From Streptomyces sp. TBY4 (lineage in GTDB: Bacteria > Actinomycetota > Actinomycetes > Streptomycetales > Streptomycetaceae), in assembly GCF_024213195.1 (NCBI RefSeq), contig NZ_JANAVF010000026.1:28121-92120 (forward strand): a stretch of DNA of 64,000 nt. Direction: 5' to 3'. The position numbers and the translations under genes are program-made. Shown piece by piece: positions 7,305 to 17,978 of the stretch. Every line of letters starts with the position of its first letter. Position 1 is the stretch's first letter. The notes under the pieces were generated by a model. That model was given only the letters and a program-made list of their open reading frames with translations. It was not told the DNA's origin and did no database searches.

Positions 7305-8411
7305 ATGTCCGACTTCGTACCCGGTCTCGAGGGAGTCGTCGCGTTCGAAACGGAGATCGCCGAACCCGACAAGGAAGGTGGGTCGCTGCGGTACCGGGGC
7401 GTCGACATCGAAGACCTCGTGGGCCACGTCTCCTTCGGGAACGTCTGGGGCCTGCTGGTCGACGGTGCCTTCAACCCCGGCCTGCCGGCCGCCGAGCCCT
7501 TCCCGATCCCGGTGCACTCCGGTGACATCCGGGTCGACGTGCAGTCCGCGCTCGCCATGCTCGCCCCCGTGTGGGGTCTGAAACCGCTGCTCGACATCGA
7601 CGAGCAGACCGCGCGGGACGACCTGGCACGGGCGGCCGTGATGGCGCTGTCGTACGTGGCCCAGTCCGCCCGCGGCCAGGGCCTGCCGATGGTCCCGCAG
7701 CGCGAGATCGACAAGGCCGGATCCGTGGTCGAGCGGTTCATGATCCGCTGGCGGGGCGAGCCCGACCCGCGCCACGTCAAGGCCGTCGACGCGTACTGGA
7801 CCTCGGCCGCCGAGCACGGGATGAACGCCTCCACGTTCACCGCGCGCGTCATCGCCTCGACGGGTGCCGATGTCGCGGCCGCGCTGTCCGGCGCGGTCGG
7901 CGCCATGTCCGGACCGCTGCACGGCGGGGCGCCCTCGCGCGTCCTCGGCATGATCGAGGAGATCGAGCGCAGCGGCGACGCCGTGGCGTACGTGAAGAAG
8001 GCCCTCGACAAGGGCGAGCGGCTGATGGGCTTCGGCCACCGCGTCTACCGCGCCGAGGACCCGCGCGCCCGCGTGCTGCGGCGCACCGCCAAGGAGCTGG
8101 ACGCCCCGCGCTACGAGGTGGCCGCCGCACTGGAGAAGGCCGCCCTGGAAGAGCTGCACGCGCGCCGCCCCGACCGGGTGCTCGCGACCAACGTGGAGTT
8201 CTGGGCCGCGATCATGCTGGACTTCGCGGAGGTCCCGGCGCACATGTTCACCTCGATGTTCACGTGTGCCCGTACCGCCGGCTGGTCCGCGCACATCCTG
8301 GAGCAGAAGCGCACGGGCCGTCTGGTGCGTCCTTCCGCCCGCTACACCGGGCCGGGCGTGCGCAACCCGCGCGAGATCGCCGGCTACGCGGACATGGCGG
8401 AGACCGCCTGA
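7305..8411 (+). CDS. Citrate synthase family protein (second, divergent paralogue type)
   Basis: 368 residues; ATG 7305 is 7 bp after GAGGAG. Citrate synthase fold: GGSLRYRGVDIEDL near the N-terminus, first catalytic His in GPLHGGAPSRV (about 205-212), second in MGFGHRVYRAEDPR (about 244-257), and the CoA-binding C-terminus GWSAHILEQKRTGRLVRPSARYTGP. The position of the catalytic Asp (NVDFY in E. coli GltA) reads NVEFW, so the acid is Glu. In S. coelicolor a second citrate synthase-like gene lies at the same place. It may make citrate, 2-methylcitrate or another condensation product. Neighbouring acyl-CoA catabolism genes make a propionyl- or acyl-CoA link plausible but unproven. Confidence 0.88.
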   Translation: MSDFVPGLEGVVAFETEIAEPDKEGGSLRYRGVDIEDLVGHVSFGNVWGLLVDGAFNPGLPAAEPFPIPVHSGDIRVDVQSALAMLAPVWGLKPLLDIDEQTARDDLARAAVMALSYVAQSARGQGLPMVPQREIDKAGSVVERFMIRWRGEPDPRHVKAVDAYWTSAAEHGMNASTFTARVIASTGADVAAALSGAVGAMSGPLHGGAPSRVLGMIEEIERSGDAVAYVKKALDKGERLMGFGHRVYRAEDPRARVLRRTAKELDAPRYEVAAALEKAALEELHARRPDRVLATNVEFWAAIMLDFAEVPAHMFTSMFTCARTAGWSAHILEQKRTGRLVRPSARYTGPGVRNPREIAGYADMAETA

Positions 8412-8458
8412 GCGAGCGGCCGCGTCGGCTGCCCCCGCACAGGGCCGCCGCAGGTGAC

Positions 8459-8488
8459 GGGCGCCGCACCCCTCGGGGTGCGGCGCCC
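8459..8488. terminator. Bidirectional terminator between citrate synthase and tetR
   Basis: 14-bp perfect stem GGGCGCCGCACCCC / GGGGTGCGGCGCCC with a TC loop, placed between convergent stops. Confidence 0.85.
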
Positions 8489-8517
8489 GCCGCGTTCCCG
8501 GGGGCTCCGGCGATGCC

Positions 8518-9126
8518 TCAGCCCAGCTCCGAGTCCAGGATCCGGGCCCACTGGGCGACCACCCGCGCCCGGCGGGCCGCGTCGTCCGTGAGGACGTTGG
8601 CCAGGCCCAGGCCGCGGGCCATGTCGAGCAGGCCCTGCACGGTCTCCCGTACGCCCGGTACGGACTCGTCCGCGCCCAGCAGCTCCACGGCCATCCGGTG
8701 GGTCTCGCGGCCCACCCGGGCCTCCAGCTCCGCCACGCGCGGGCGCAGCTGCTCCTCGTGGGAGGCCGCGACCCACAGCTGGAGGGCGGCGCGGAACATC
8801 GGGCCGGTGTACAGGTCGATGAGCGCCCCGACCACGTCGGCACGGGCCGCCGCGGGGCCGCCGCGCGGGAACAGGTCCAGCAGGGCGGTCGAGCGCACTT
8901 CGGCCATGTACTCGACGGCCGCCGTGAACAGCTCCTCGCGGGTGCGGAAGTGGTGCTGGGCCGCCCCGCGCGAGACACCGGCCCGCTCCGCGACCACGGC
9001 GACGGTGGAACCGGCCCAGCCCTGCTCGGCCAGGCAGGAGACGGCGGCCTCCAGGAGGTGGCGGCGGGTCACCCGGCTGCGGGCCTGCTTGGGGGCCGTC
9101 GGGTCGGTCGTGCTCACCGCAGCCAT
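8518..9126 (-). CDS. TetR-family regulator of the acyl-CoA catabolic operon
   Basis: 202 residues. The N-terminal TetR HTH is clear at about 18-65 (RRHLLEAAVSCLAEQGWAGSTVAVVAERAGVSRGAAQHHFRTREEL), followed by an all-helical ligand domain. It is the last gene of the operon; its start overlaps the stop of the enoyl-CoA hydratase (ATG 9126, or GTG 9117 in a GTGA overlap). The location suggests that it controls the operon and binds an acyl-CoA intermediate, as AtuR/LiuQ-like and fatty-acid TetR proteins do. A CAAGC-GT-GCTTG palindrome ahead of the first operon gene is a candidate operator. Confidence 0.88.
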   Translation of the reverse strand: MAAVSTTDPTAPKQARSRVTRRHLLEAAVSCLAEQGWAGSTVAVVAERAGVSRGAAQHHFRTREELFTAAVEYMAEVRSTALLDLFPRGGPAAARADVVGALIDLYTGPMFRAALQLWVAASHEEQLRPRVAELEARVGRETHRMAVELLGADESVPGVRETVQGLLDMARGLGLANVLTDDAARRARVVAQWARILDSELG

Positions 9127-9860
9127 GACGGGGCCCGTCGTTCGAAGCGGGCGCTGATGCCCTCGCGGGCCTCGGCGGAGGCGAAGTGCCGGGCGGACAG
9201 CTCCGCGAGGGCGGTTCCGTCCCGCTCCAGGGCGGCCCGTACCGGGGCCGTGACCAGCCGTTTCGTCGCGGCGAGCGCCTCGGGGCCGGCCTTGAGGAGA
9301 CCCTCCAGGACCGGGGCCAGGAGCTTGTCCAGATCCTCGGCTCCCCTGGCGTCGAGCGTGAGCAGCCCGATGCGGGTGGCCTCGGCGGCGCCGAAGACCT
9401 CGGCGGTCAGGAAGTACCGGGCGGCGGCGCGGGGGTCCAGCCGCGGGAGCAGCGGCGCGGAGATCACGGCCGGGACCACGCCGAGGTGCGTCTCGGTGAA
9501 GGCGTACGTGGACTCCTGCGCGGCGGCGGCGATGTCGCAGACCCCGAGCAGCCCGAGGCCGCCCGCGCGGACGTGGCCGGTGACCCGGGCGACGACGGGC
9601 AGGGGCAGTTCGGCGATCTCCCGGAGCAGGGAGAGGAAGTCGGCCGGGTCGCAGGGGGTTTTGAGATCGGCGCCGGCGCAGAAGGTGGTGCCGGTGTGGG
9701 TGAGGACGACGGCGCGGGTCGCGGGGGTGGCGGCCTCGGCGGCCAGGGCGGTGCGGAGTTCCTGGACCAGGGGGGCGGAGAGGGCGTTGCGGTTGGCCGG
9801 GGAGTCGAGGGTGAGGGTGGTGAGGCCGGGCGTTCGCGCGGCGTGGACCAGTGGGGGCAT
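9114..9860 (-). CDS. Enoyl-CoA hydratase/isomerase family protein
   Basis: 248 residues from ATG 9860 with GGAGGAGAC directly upstream. Crotonase fold: LTLDSPANRNALSAPLV at the N-terminus, oxyanion region FCAGADLK (about 61-68) and GHVRAGGLGLLGVCDIAAAA (about 93-112), then AFTETHLGVVPAVIS. It likely hydrates the unsaturated thioester formed by the acyl-CoA dehydrogenase/carboxylase steps encoded upstream (3-methylglutaconyl-CoA or isohexenyl-glutaconyl-CoA type). It overlaps tetR by 13 bp. A palindromic repeat element separates it from the dehydrogenase gene, yet strand and function keep it in the same group. Confidence 0.87.
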   Translation of the reverse strand: MPPLVHAARTPGLTTLTLDSPANRNALSAPLVQELRTALAAEAATPATRAVVLTHTGTTFCAGADLKTPCDPADFLSLLREIAELPLPVVARVTGHVRAGGLGLLGVCDIAAAAQESTYAFTETHLGVVPAVISAPLLPRLDPRAAARYFLTAEVFGAAEATRIGLLTLDARGAEDLDKLLAPVLEGLLKAGPEALAATKRLVTAPVRAALERDGTALAELSARHFASAEAREGISARFERRAPSWLR

Positions 9861-9955
9861 GTCTCCTCCGGAGGGGGTGAGCGGTCGGTCGGGGTCCCCT
9901 CCGGGGAGGGTATGCGGGCCGCCTGCGGCGGGCGGGGCCGGGCCGGGCGCCCTGC

Positions 9956-10136
9956 GGGGCGGAGTTCCCCTACCCGCCCTTCGCCCGTTCCCCGGGCGCT
10001 GCCCGGACCCGGTCCTCAAGCGCCGGACGGGCTGGGGGTACCGGGCTGCGCCCGGACCCCTTTCGGGGCTCCGCCCCGGACCCCGGCAACGGGTCCGGGC
10101 GGAGCCCGGGGAACGGTGGAAGGGCGGGTAGGGGAC
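9956..10136. repeat. Interspersed palindromic element, copy 1
   Basis: The left module (CCCCTACCCGCCCTTCGCCC...CCCGGACCC, 9968-10010) and its inverted right module (GGGTCCGGGCGGAGCCCGGGGAACGGTGGAAGGGCGGGTAGGGGA, 10093-10135) flank a core with CTCAAGCGCCGGACGGGCTGGG. It lies between two genes of the same operon (330-bp gap). It can fold into a long hairpin and may cause RNA processing or attenuation between the dehydrogenase and hydratase genes. Confidence 0.85.
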
Positions 10137-10190
10137 AGCCCCCGCAGGGCCCACCCAGCCGCACCCGCCCACCGGCGCGTCAAGAAGGAA

Positions 10191-11372
10191 TCAGTAGGAC
10201 TTGGGGAGGCCCAGGGTCTGGTGGGAGACGAAGTTGAGGATCATCTCCCGGCTGACCGGGGCTATGCGGGCCACCCGGGAGGCGACGATCAGCGCCGCCA
10301 GGCCGTATTCGCGGGTGAGGCCGTTGCCGCCCAGGGTGTGGACCGACTGGTCCACCGCCCGGACGCACGCCTCCCCCGCGGCGTACTTCGCCATGTTCGC
10401 CGCCTCCCCCGCACCCATGTCGTCCCCGGCGTCGTAGAGGTGGGCCGCCTTCTGCATCATCAGGCGGGCCAGCTCCAGCTCGATGTGCGCGGCCGCCAGG
10501 GGGTGAGCTATGGCCTGGTGCGCGCCGATGGGGGCCTTCCAGACCTGGCGGGTCTTCGCGTAGTCCACGGCCCGGGACAGCGCGTAGCGGCCCATCCCGA
10601 TGGCGAACGCGGCCGTCATGACGCGCTCGGGGTTGAGCCCCGCGAAGAGCTGGAGGAGCCCCGCGTCCTCGTCCCCGACCAGCGCCGCGGAGGGGAGCCG
10701 GACCTCGTCCAGGACGAGCTCGAACTGCTTCTCCGCCGCCTGGAGTTCCATGTCGATCGGGGTGTACGCGAAGCCCTCCGCCTCGCGGGGGACGATGAAG
10801 AGGCAGGGCTTGAGGCTGCCCGTCCTGGCGTCCTCCGTACGGCCCACGATGAGGGTGGCATCGGCGATGTCCACACCGGAGATGAAGACCTTGCGGCCGC
10901 TGAGGATCCAGTCGTCGCCCTCCCGCCGGGCCGTGGTGGTGATGCGGTGGGAGTTGGAGCCGGCGTCGGGTTCGGTGATGCCGAAGGCCATCGTGCGGCT
11001 GCCGTCGGCGAGCCCGGGGAGCCAGTCCCGCTTCTGTTCCCCGGTGCCGAAGCGGGCGATGACCGTGCCGCAGATGGCGGGCGAGACGACCATCATGAGG
11101 AGCGGGCAGCCGGCGGCGCCGAGCTCCTCCAGGACGATGGAGAGTTCGGCGATGCCGCCGCCTCCGCCCCCGTACTCCTCGGGGAGGTTGACCCCGAGGT
11201 AGCCCAGCTTGGCCGCGTCCGCCCACAGTTCGTCGGGGTGGCCGCCCTCCCGGGCGATGCGCGCGAGGTACTCGCGGCCGTACTTCCGGCCGAGCGCGGC
11301 GACCGCCGCCCGCAGGGCCCGGTGCTCTTCGGTTTCGAGGGTCGTGGTCGTGGTGCCGGGGGTGGAGCTCAT
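10191..11372 (-). CDS. Acyl-CoA dehydrogenase
   Basis: 393 residues from ATG 11372, in an ATGA overlap with the biotin carboxylase stop. Acyl-CoA dehydrogenase domains run in order: N-terminal helices (GYLGVNLPEEYGGGGGG), middle beta domain with the FAD motif MAFGITEPDAGSNSHR (about 129-144) and ISGVDIADATLIVGRTED, and C-terminal helices with the signature RVMTAAFAIGMGRYALSRAVDYAKTRQVWKAPIGAHQAIAHPLA, ending HTLGGNGLTREYGLAALI. It oxidises an acyl-CoA to the 2,3-enoyl-CoA using FAD and electron-transferring flavoprotein. Context points to a branched or isoprenoid substrate (isovaleryl-, citronellyl-like). Confidence 0.93.
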   Translation of the reverse strand: MSSTPGTTTTTLETEEHRALRAAVAALGRKYGREYLARIAREGGHPDELWADAAKLGYLGVNLPEEYGGGGGGIAELSIVLEELGAAGCPLLMMVVSPAICGTVIARFGTGEQKRDWLPGLADGSRTMAFGITEPDAGSNSHRITTTARREGDDWILSGRKVFISGVDIADATLIVGRTEDARTGSLKPCLFIVPREAEGFAYTPIDMELQAAEKQFELVLDEVRLPSAALVGDEDAGLLQLFAGLNPERVMTAAFAIGMGRYALSRAVDYAKTRQVWKAPIGAHQAIAHPLAAAHIELELARLMMQKAAHLYDAGDDMGAGEAANMAKYAAGEACVRAVDQSVHTLGGNGLTREYGLAALIVASRVARIAPVSREMILNFVSHQTLGLPKSY

Positions 11373-13336
11373 GCTTCCTCCTGGACTACGGCGAGCAGGG
11401 CGCCGAATTCGACCTGTTGGCCGGTGACGGCGTGGAGCGCGGTGAGCGTGCCGGAGGCGGGCGCGAGGATGCGGTGTTCCATCTTCATGGCCTCCAGCCA
11501 GAGCAGGGGCTGCCCGGCGGTGACGGGGCTGCCGGGGGCGAGGCCCTCGGCGACGCGGACGACGGTGCCGGGCATGGGGGCGAGCAGGGAGCCGGGCTCG
11601 GTGCGGTCCTGGGGGTCCTCGAACCGGGGGACGGCGGTCAGGGCGTGGGAGCCGAGCACGGAGTCCACGTACGCCGTGTTCGATTTTTGTTTCACGTGGA
11701 ACAGCCGCCGCACGCCGTCCACTTCGAGGGTCACCAGATCGCGTGCGGCGGACAGCACCCGCACGCCGGGGTGGTCGAGGAGCTGCGGCGGGCCGCTGCG
11801 GGACGGCTGGTAGCGGACTTCGTACGCGGTCCCGCCGGCCGTGTAGCGGCGGCTCTGGGGCTGGGAGCGGAGGTTGCGCCAGCCCCCGAGCCGGGTGGCG
11901 AGCGGGGCGTCCGGACCGGGCGCGGACTCGGCGAGGGCGGCGGCGAGCGCGCAGAGCGCGGGGGCCGGGTCGTCCGGGGCCGCCTCGGTGAGGGCCGGCA
12001 GGTGGCGCTCGTAGAAGCCGGTGTCGAGCCGGGCCGAGGCGAACTCCGGGTGCCGCAGGGACCGTACGAGGAGCTCGCGGTTGGTGGTCAGTCCGTGGAT
12101 CCGGGCTCCGGCGAGGGCGTGGGCCAGGGCGCGGACCGCCTCGGCACGGGTCGGGGCGTGGGCGACGACCTTGGCCAGCATGGCGTCGTAGTGGATGGAG
12201 ACGGTGTCCCCGTCGGTGAAACCGGTGTCCACGCGGACCGTGGAGGGGACGTCGAGGGTGTGCAGGGTCCCGGTCTGCGGACGCCAGTCGGCGGCCGGGT
12301 CCTCGGCGTAGAGGCGGGCCTCGACGGCGTGTCCGGCGGCCACGGGGGGCTGCAGGGGCAGGGCGGCGCCCTCGGCGATCCGCAGTTGCAGGGCGACGAG
12401 GTCGAGCCCGAAGACCGCTTCGGTGACGGGGTGTTCCACCTGGAGGCGGGTGTTCATCTCCAGGAAGTACGGGCGGCCGTCGGCGGTGACGAGGAACTCC
12501 ACCGTGCCCGCGCCCTCGTACGAGACCGCGCGGGCGGCGGCCACGGCGGCCTCGTGGAGGGCGCTGCGCAGGGCCTCGGGGAGACCGGGCGCGGGGGCTT
12601 CCTCGATGACCTTCTGGTGGCGCCGCTGGAGGGAGCAGTCGCGGGTGCCCAGCGCCCAGACGGTGCCGTGGGAGTCGGCGAGGACCTGCACCTCGACGTG
12701 GCGGCCGCGCTCCACGTAGGGCTCGGCGAAGACCTCTCCGTCGCCGAAGGCGGACAGGGCCTCGGCGGAGGCTGCTTCGAGGGATTCCTTGAGGGAGTCG
12801 AGGTCGCGGACCACCCGCATCCCGCGGCCGCCGCCGCCCGCGGCCGCCTTGAGGAGCAGCGGGAGGTCGGCGGCCGTGGCCGCGTGCGGGTCGACGGGGT
12901 CGAGCAGCGGGACCCCGGCGGCGTGCATCAGCTCCTTGGCCCGGGTCTTGGAGGCCATGGCCTCCATCGCCTCGGGCGGCGGGCCGACCCAGGTGAGCCC
13001 GGCGGCGCGGACGGCGCGGGCGAAGTCGGCGTTCTCGGAGAGGAACCCGTAGCCGGGGTGGACGGCGTCGGCGCCCGCCGCGAGGGCGGCCGCGATGACC
13101 AGGTCGCCGCGCAGGTAGGTGTCGGCGGGGGCGGCGCCGGGCAGCCGTACGGCCGCGTCGGCCGCCCGGACGTGCAGGGCGTCAGCGTCGGGATCGGAGT
13201 GGACGGCGACGGTGGCCAGGCCCAGCGCGCGGGCCGTGCGGAAGACGCGGACGGCGATCTCGCCGCGGTTGGCCACCAGGAGGGAGGCGAGGGGGGTCTG
13301 GGAGGTCTGGGGGTTCTGGTGCGTGTTCAGAGTCAT
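11369..13336 (-). CDS. Acyl-CoA carboxylase alpha subunit (biotin carboxylase + BCCP)
   Basis: 655 residues from ATG 13336; an alternative GTG at 13348 overlaps the upstream stop as GTGA. Biotin carboxylase domain about 15-460: LLVANRGEIAVRVFRTAR, ATP-grasp loop LKAAAGGGGRGMRVV, RDCSLQRRHQKVIEEAPAP, EMNTRLQVEHPVTE. The middle linker carries the BT-type region, and the C-terminal biotinyl domain has the biotinylated lysine in WLEAMKMEHRI. It charges biotin with CO2 using ATP for the neighbouring carboxyltransferase. It resembles methylcrotonyl-/geranyl-CoA carboxylase alpha subunits. About 100 residues before the biotin domain, the run FHVKQKSN uses A-rich codons quite unlike its surroundings; this is the parS site. 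Confidence 0.93.
   Translation of the reverse strand: MTLNTHQNPQTSQTPLASLLVANRGEIAVRVFRTARALGLATVAVHSDPDADALHVRAADAAVRLPGAAPADTYLRGDLVIAAALAAGADAVHPGYGFLSENADFARAVRAAGLTWVGPPPEAMEAMASKTRAKELMHAAGVPLLDPVDPHAATAADLPLLLKAAAGGGGRGMRVVRDLDSLKESLEAASAEALSAFGDGEVFAEPYVERGRHVEVQVLADSHGTVWALGTRDCSLQRRHQKVIEEAPAPGLPEALRSALHEAAVAAARAVSYEGAGTVEFLVTADGRPYFLEMNTRLQVEHPVTEAVFGLDLVALQLRIAEGAALPLQPPVAAGHAVEARLYAEDPAADWRPQTGTLHTLDVPSTVRVDTGFTDGDTVSIHYDAMLAKVVAHAPTRAEAVRALAHALAGARIHGLTTNRELLVRSLRHPEFASARLDTGFYERHLPALTEAAPDDPAPALCALAAALAESAPGPDAPLATRLGGWRNLRSQPQSRRYTAGGTAYEVRYQPSRSGPPQLLDHPGVRVLSAARDLVTLEVDGVRRLFHVKQKSNTAYVDSVLGSHALTAVPRFEDPQDRTEPGSLLAPMPGTVVRVAEGLAPGSPVTAGQPLLWLEAMKMEHRILAPASGTLTALHAVTGQQVEFGALLAVVQEEA
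11688..11703. promoter_or_regulatory. parS: parS chromosome-partitioning site (ParB binding)
   Basis: TGTTTCACGTGGAACA matches the bacterial parS consensus TGTTTCACGTGAAACA at 15 of 16 positions and preserves the GTTTCACGTG core. It sits inside the biotin carboxylase coding sequence, where it forces A-rich codons (AAA CAA AAA) in a ~73 percent GC genome. In Streptomyces, as known from S. coelicolor, about 20 parS sites cluster around oriC and nucleate ParB complexes. This suggests that the window lies in the origin-side part of the chromosome. Confidence 0.88.
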
Positions 13337-13344
13337 GTGCGGGC

Positions 13345-14939
13345 TCACATCCGGAAGACGCCGAAGCCGCCACGGGCGCCCTCGACGGGGGCGTTGTGGA
13401 CGGCCGACAGGCACAGGCCGAGGACGGTGCGGGTGTCGCGCGGGTCGATGACCCCGTCGTCGTACAGCCGTCCGGACAGGAACATCGGCAGGGACTCGGA
13501 CTCGATCTGCGCCTCCACGAAGGCGCGCATCCCGGCGTCCTGCTCCTCGTCGTACGGGGCGCCCTTCGCGGCGGCGGACTGCCGGGCCACGATGGAGAGC
13601 ACCCCGGCGAGCTGGGCGGGGCCCATGACGGCCGATTTGGCGCTGGGCCAGGCGAAGAGGAAGCGGGGCTCGTAGGCGCGGCCGCACATCCCGTAGTGGC
13701 CGGCTCCGTAGCTGGCGCCGATCAGGACGGAGAGGTGGGGGACCTTCGAGTTCGAGACCGCGTTGATCATCATCGAGCCGTGCTTGATGATGCCGCCCTG
13801 CTCGTACTCCTTGCCGACCATGTAGCCGGTCGTGTTGTGGAGGAAGAGGAGCGGGATGTCGCGCTGGTTGGCGAGCTGGATGAACTGCGCCGCCTTCTGC
13901 GATTCCGCGCTGAACAGCACGCCCTGGGCGTTGGCGAGGATGCCGACCGGATAGCCGTGGAGGGTGGCCCAGCCGGTGACCAGGCTGGTGCCGTAGAGGG
14001 GCTTGAACTCGTCGAAGTCGGAGGCGTCGACGATCCGGGCGATGACCTCGCGGGGGTCGAAGGGGGTTTTGAGGTCGGCGGGCACGATGCCGAGGAGCTC
14101 CTCGGGGTCGTGGAGCGGCTCTTGCGCACGCGGAGGCTCGGGCCGGGCCCTGCGGTGGTTGAGGCGGGCGACGACGCGGCGGGCCCGGCGGATGGCGTCG
14201 TGCTCGTCGAGGGCGTAGTAGTCGGCGAGGCCGGAGGTCCGGGCGTGCATGTCGGCTCCGCCGAGGGACTCGTCGTCGCTCTCCTCGCCGGTGGCCATCT
14301 TGACGAGCGGCGGGCCTCCCAGGAACACCTTGGAGCGGTCCTTGATCATGATGGTGTGGTCGGACATGCCGGGGATGTACGCGCCTCCGGCGGTGGAGTT
14401 GCCGAAGACGACGGCGATGGTCGGGACGCCGTCGGCCGAAAGCCGGGTCAGGTCGCGGAAGATGGCGCCGCCCGGGATGAAGATCTCCTTCTGGGAGGGG
14501 AGATCGGCGCCCCCGGACTCCACGAGGCTGATGCAGGGGAGCCGGTTCTGGCGGGCGATCTCGTTGGCCCGGAGCGCCTTCTTCAGCGTCCAGGGGTTCG
14601 AGGCGCCGCCGCGGACGGTGGGGTCGTTGGCGGTGACCAGGCATTCGACGCCCTCGACGGTGCCGATACCGGTGACCATGGAGGCGCCGACCGGGTAGTC
14701 GCTGCCCCAGGCGGCGAGCGGGGACAGCTCCAGGAACGGGGTGTCCGGATCGAGCAGCAGCTCGACGCGCTCCCGGGCGAGGAGCTTGCCGCGGGTCCGG
14801 TGCCGGGCCGTGTACTTCTCGCCGCCGCCGGCGAGGGCGGCGGCGTGCGCGGCATCGAGCTCGGCGAGGCGTTCCAGGGCGGCGCTACGGGCCTGCGCGT
14901 GCTCGGGGGCGAGCGGGTCGACGGCACTCTTGAGGCGGG

Positions 14940-14943
<4 letters not shown>
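13345..14943 (-). CDS. Acyl-CoA carboxylase beta subunit (carboxyltransferase)
   Basis: 532 residues from GTG 14943, overlapping the AtuA-like stop as GTGA. Carboxyltransferase crotonase-like halves: N-half with GSDYPVGASMVTGIGTVEG, LVESGGADLPSQ, FGNSTAGGAYIPGMSD and VFLGGPPLVKMATGE, plus SLGGADMHARTSGLADY; C-half with VDASDFDEFKPLYG, HNTTGYMVGKEYEQGGIIKHG, LIGASYGAGHYGMCGRAYEPRFLFAWPSAK. These motifs fit 3-methylcrotonyl- or geranyl-CoA carboxylase beta subunits better than propionyl-CoA carboxylase. It works with the biotin subunit encoded immediately downstream. Confidence 0.92.
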
Positions 14944-16942
<1,999 letters not shown>

Positions 16943-16946
<4 letters not shown>

Positions 16947-17758
16947 CGCGAGGCCCCCGGCGTACGGCCCGGGCCCGCGGGGCCGGCGAAGGCCTGGGCG
17001 ATGTCGAGCCAGCGGTCGGCGTCGGCGCCGGACGCCGTCAGGGCCAGGTCGGCGCGGTGGGCGCGCTGGGTCACCAGCAGGCAGAAGCCGAGCGCCGGGC
17101 CGGTGATCCGCTGCGGCGCGTCCTCGGGGCCGTACGCCCACACCTCGGCGGCGTCCCCCGGAGCCGTCAGCTCCACCCGGAACTCCCCCGCCGGAGCAGG
17201 CAGTCCCCGTACCGCGTACGCGTAGTCGCGCGCCCGTACGCCGATCCGTGCCACGTGCCGCAGCCGGGCCGTCGGTACGCGGCGCACTCCGAGCGCGTCG
17301 GCCACGTCCTGGCCGTGCGCCCAGGTCTCCATGAGGCGGGCGCTCGCCATCGACGCGGCCTTCATCGGCGGCCCGTACCAAGGGAACTTGGCGTCGGGCG
17401 AGGCCGCGGCGAGGGCCCCGTCGAGTGCGGCGCGGCCCTCCCGCCAGCGGGCGAGCAGCTCGGCGGGGGCCAGGGCGGCGCCCTCCTCGGCGCCCGCGTC
17501 GACGAAGGAGTCGGGGGCCTTCAGGGCCTCCTCGACGAGCCCCGCGAAGGCGGCGGCGTCCGTGAGGGCGAGCAGCGAGGCGCGGTCGGTCCAGTGCAGG
17601 TGGGCGATCTGGTGGGCGAGGCTCCAGCCGGGCGCGGGGGTGGGCTTCGCCCAGTCGGCGGCGGGCAGTTCCCCGACCAGGGAGTCGAGCTCCCGGCCCT
17701 CCTCGCGGAGATCGGCGAAGACGGCGAAGACGTTCTCGACAGCGGACGGATCGGGCAC
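16943..17758 (-). CDS. DinB/TIGR03084-family protein (mycothiol-dependent-like fold)
   Basis: 271 residues from GTG 17758, with AAGGGGAG 10 bp upstream. The N-terminal four-helix region contains the DinB-like metal triad pattern: GWSLAHQIAHLHWTDRAS (His pair about 52-56) and later ARLMETWAHGQDVADALG (about 150-167). This is the TIGR03084 family, related to mycothiol maleylpyruvate isomerases, typically encoded next to AtuA-like genes. It is the first gene of the operon and translationally coupled to the AtuA-like gene. Role unknown. A palindromic operator candidate lies 57 bp upstream. Confidence 0.85.
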
Positions 17759-17814
17759 GGGTGCGCTCCCCTTCTCGGCGTGAGGGGAAGCGTGGCAGCC
17801 GCCACGAAAACAAT

Positions 17815-17826
17815 CAAGCGTGCTTG
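17815..17826. promoter_or_regulatory. Candidate TetR operator for the acyl-CoA operon
   Basis: CAAGC-GT-GCTTG inverted repeat in an AT-rich island (CGAAAACAATCAAGCGTGCTTGCATTTTTATTT). It is placed between the divergent DinB-like and HAD genes. CAAGC/GCTTG half-sites are common in operators of acyl-CoA-responsive TetR proteins. The likely binder is the TetR encoded at the far end of the operon. Confidence 0.6.
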
Positions 17827-17978
17827 CATTTTTATTTCGGGAGACGGGAGGGAGCCGAACGGGGCTGCCTGATCCAGGACTTGATCCGCCCCGAGGCGGG
17901 CTCGGCGGGCCTTGCGCGAGCCACGCGCCCACGACGAGGATCCACCCCAGGGCCGGACACCAGGACAGGGACGGGACG

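Noticed and set aside
6444..8978. 844-codon minus-strand frame
   Set aside because: Only the last 217 codons (pdxH) are real. The rest is the antisense shadow of the citrate synthase and other sequence.
9114..10172. Longer start of the enoyl-CoA hydratase through the repeat element
   Set aside because: ATG 9860 has a strong GGAGGAG site and begins the family domain, so the read-through of the repeat is not needed here (unlike the two genes with true in-frame copies).
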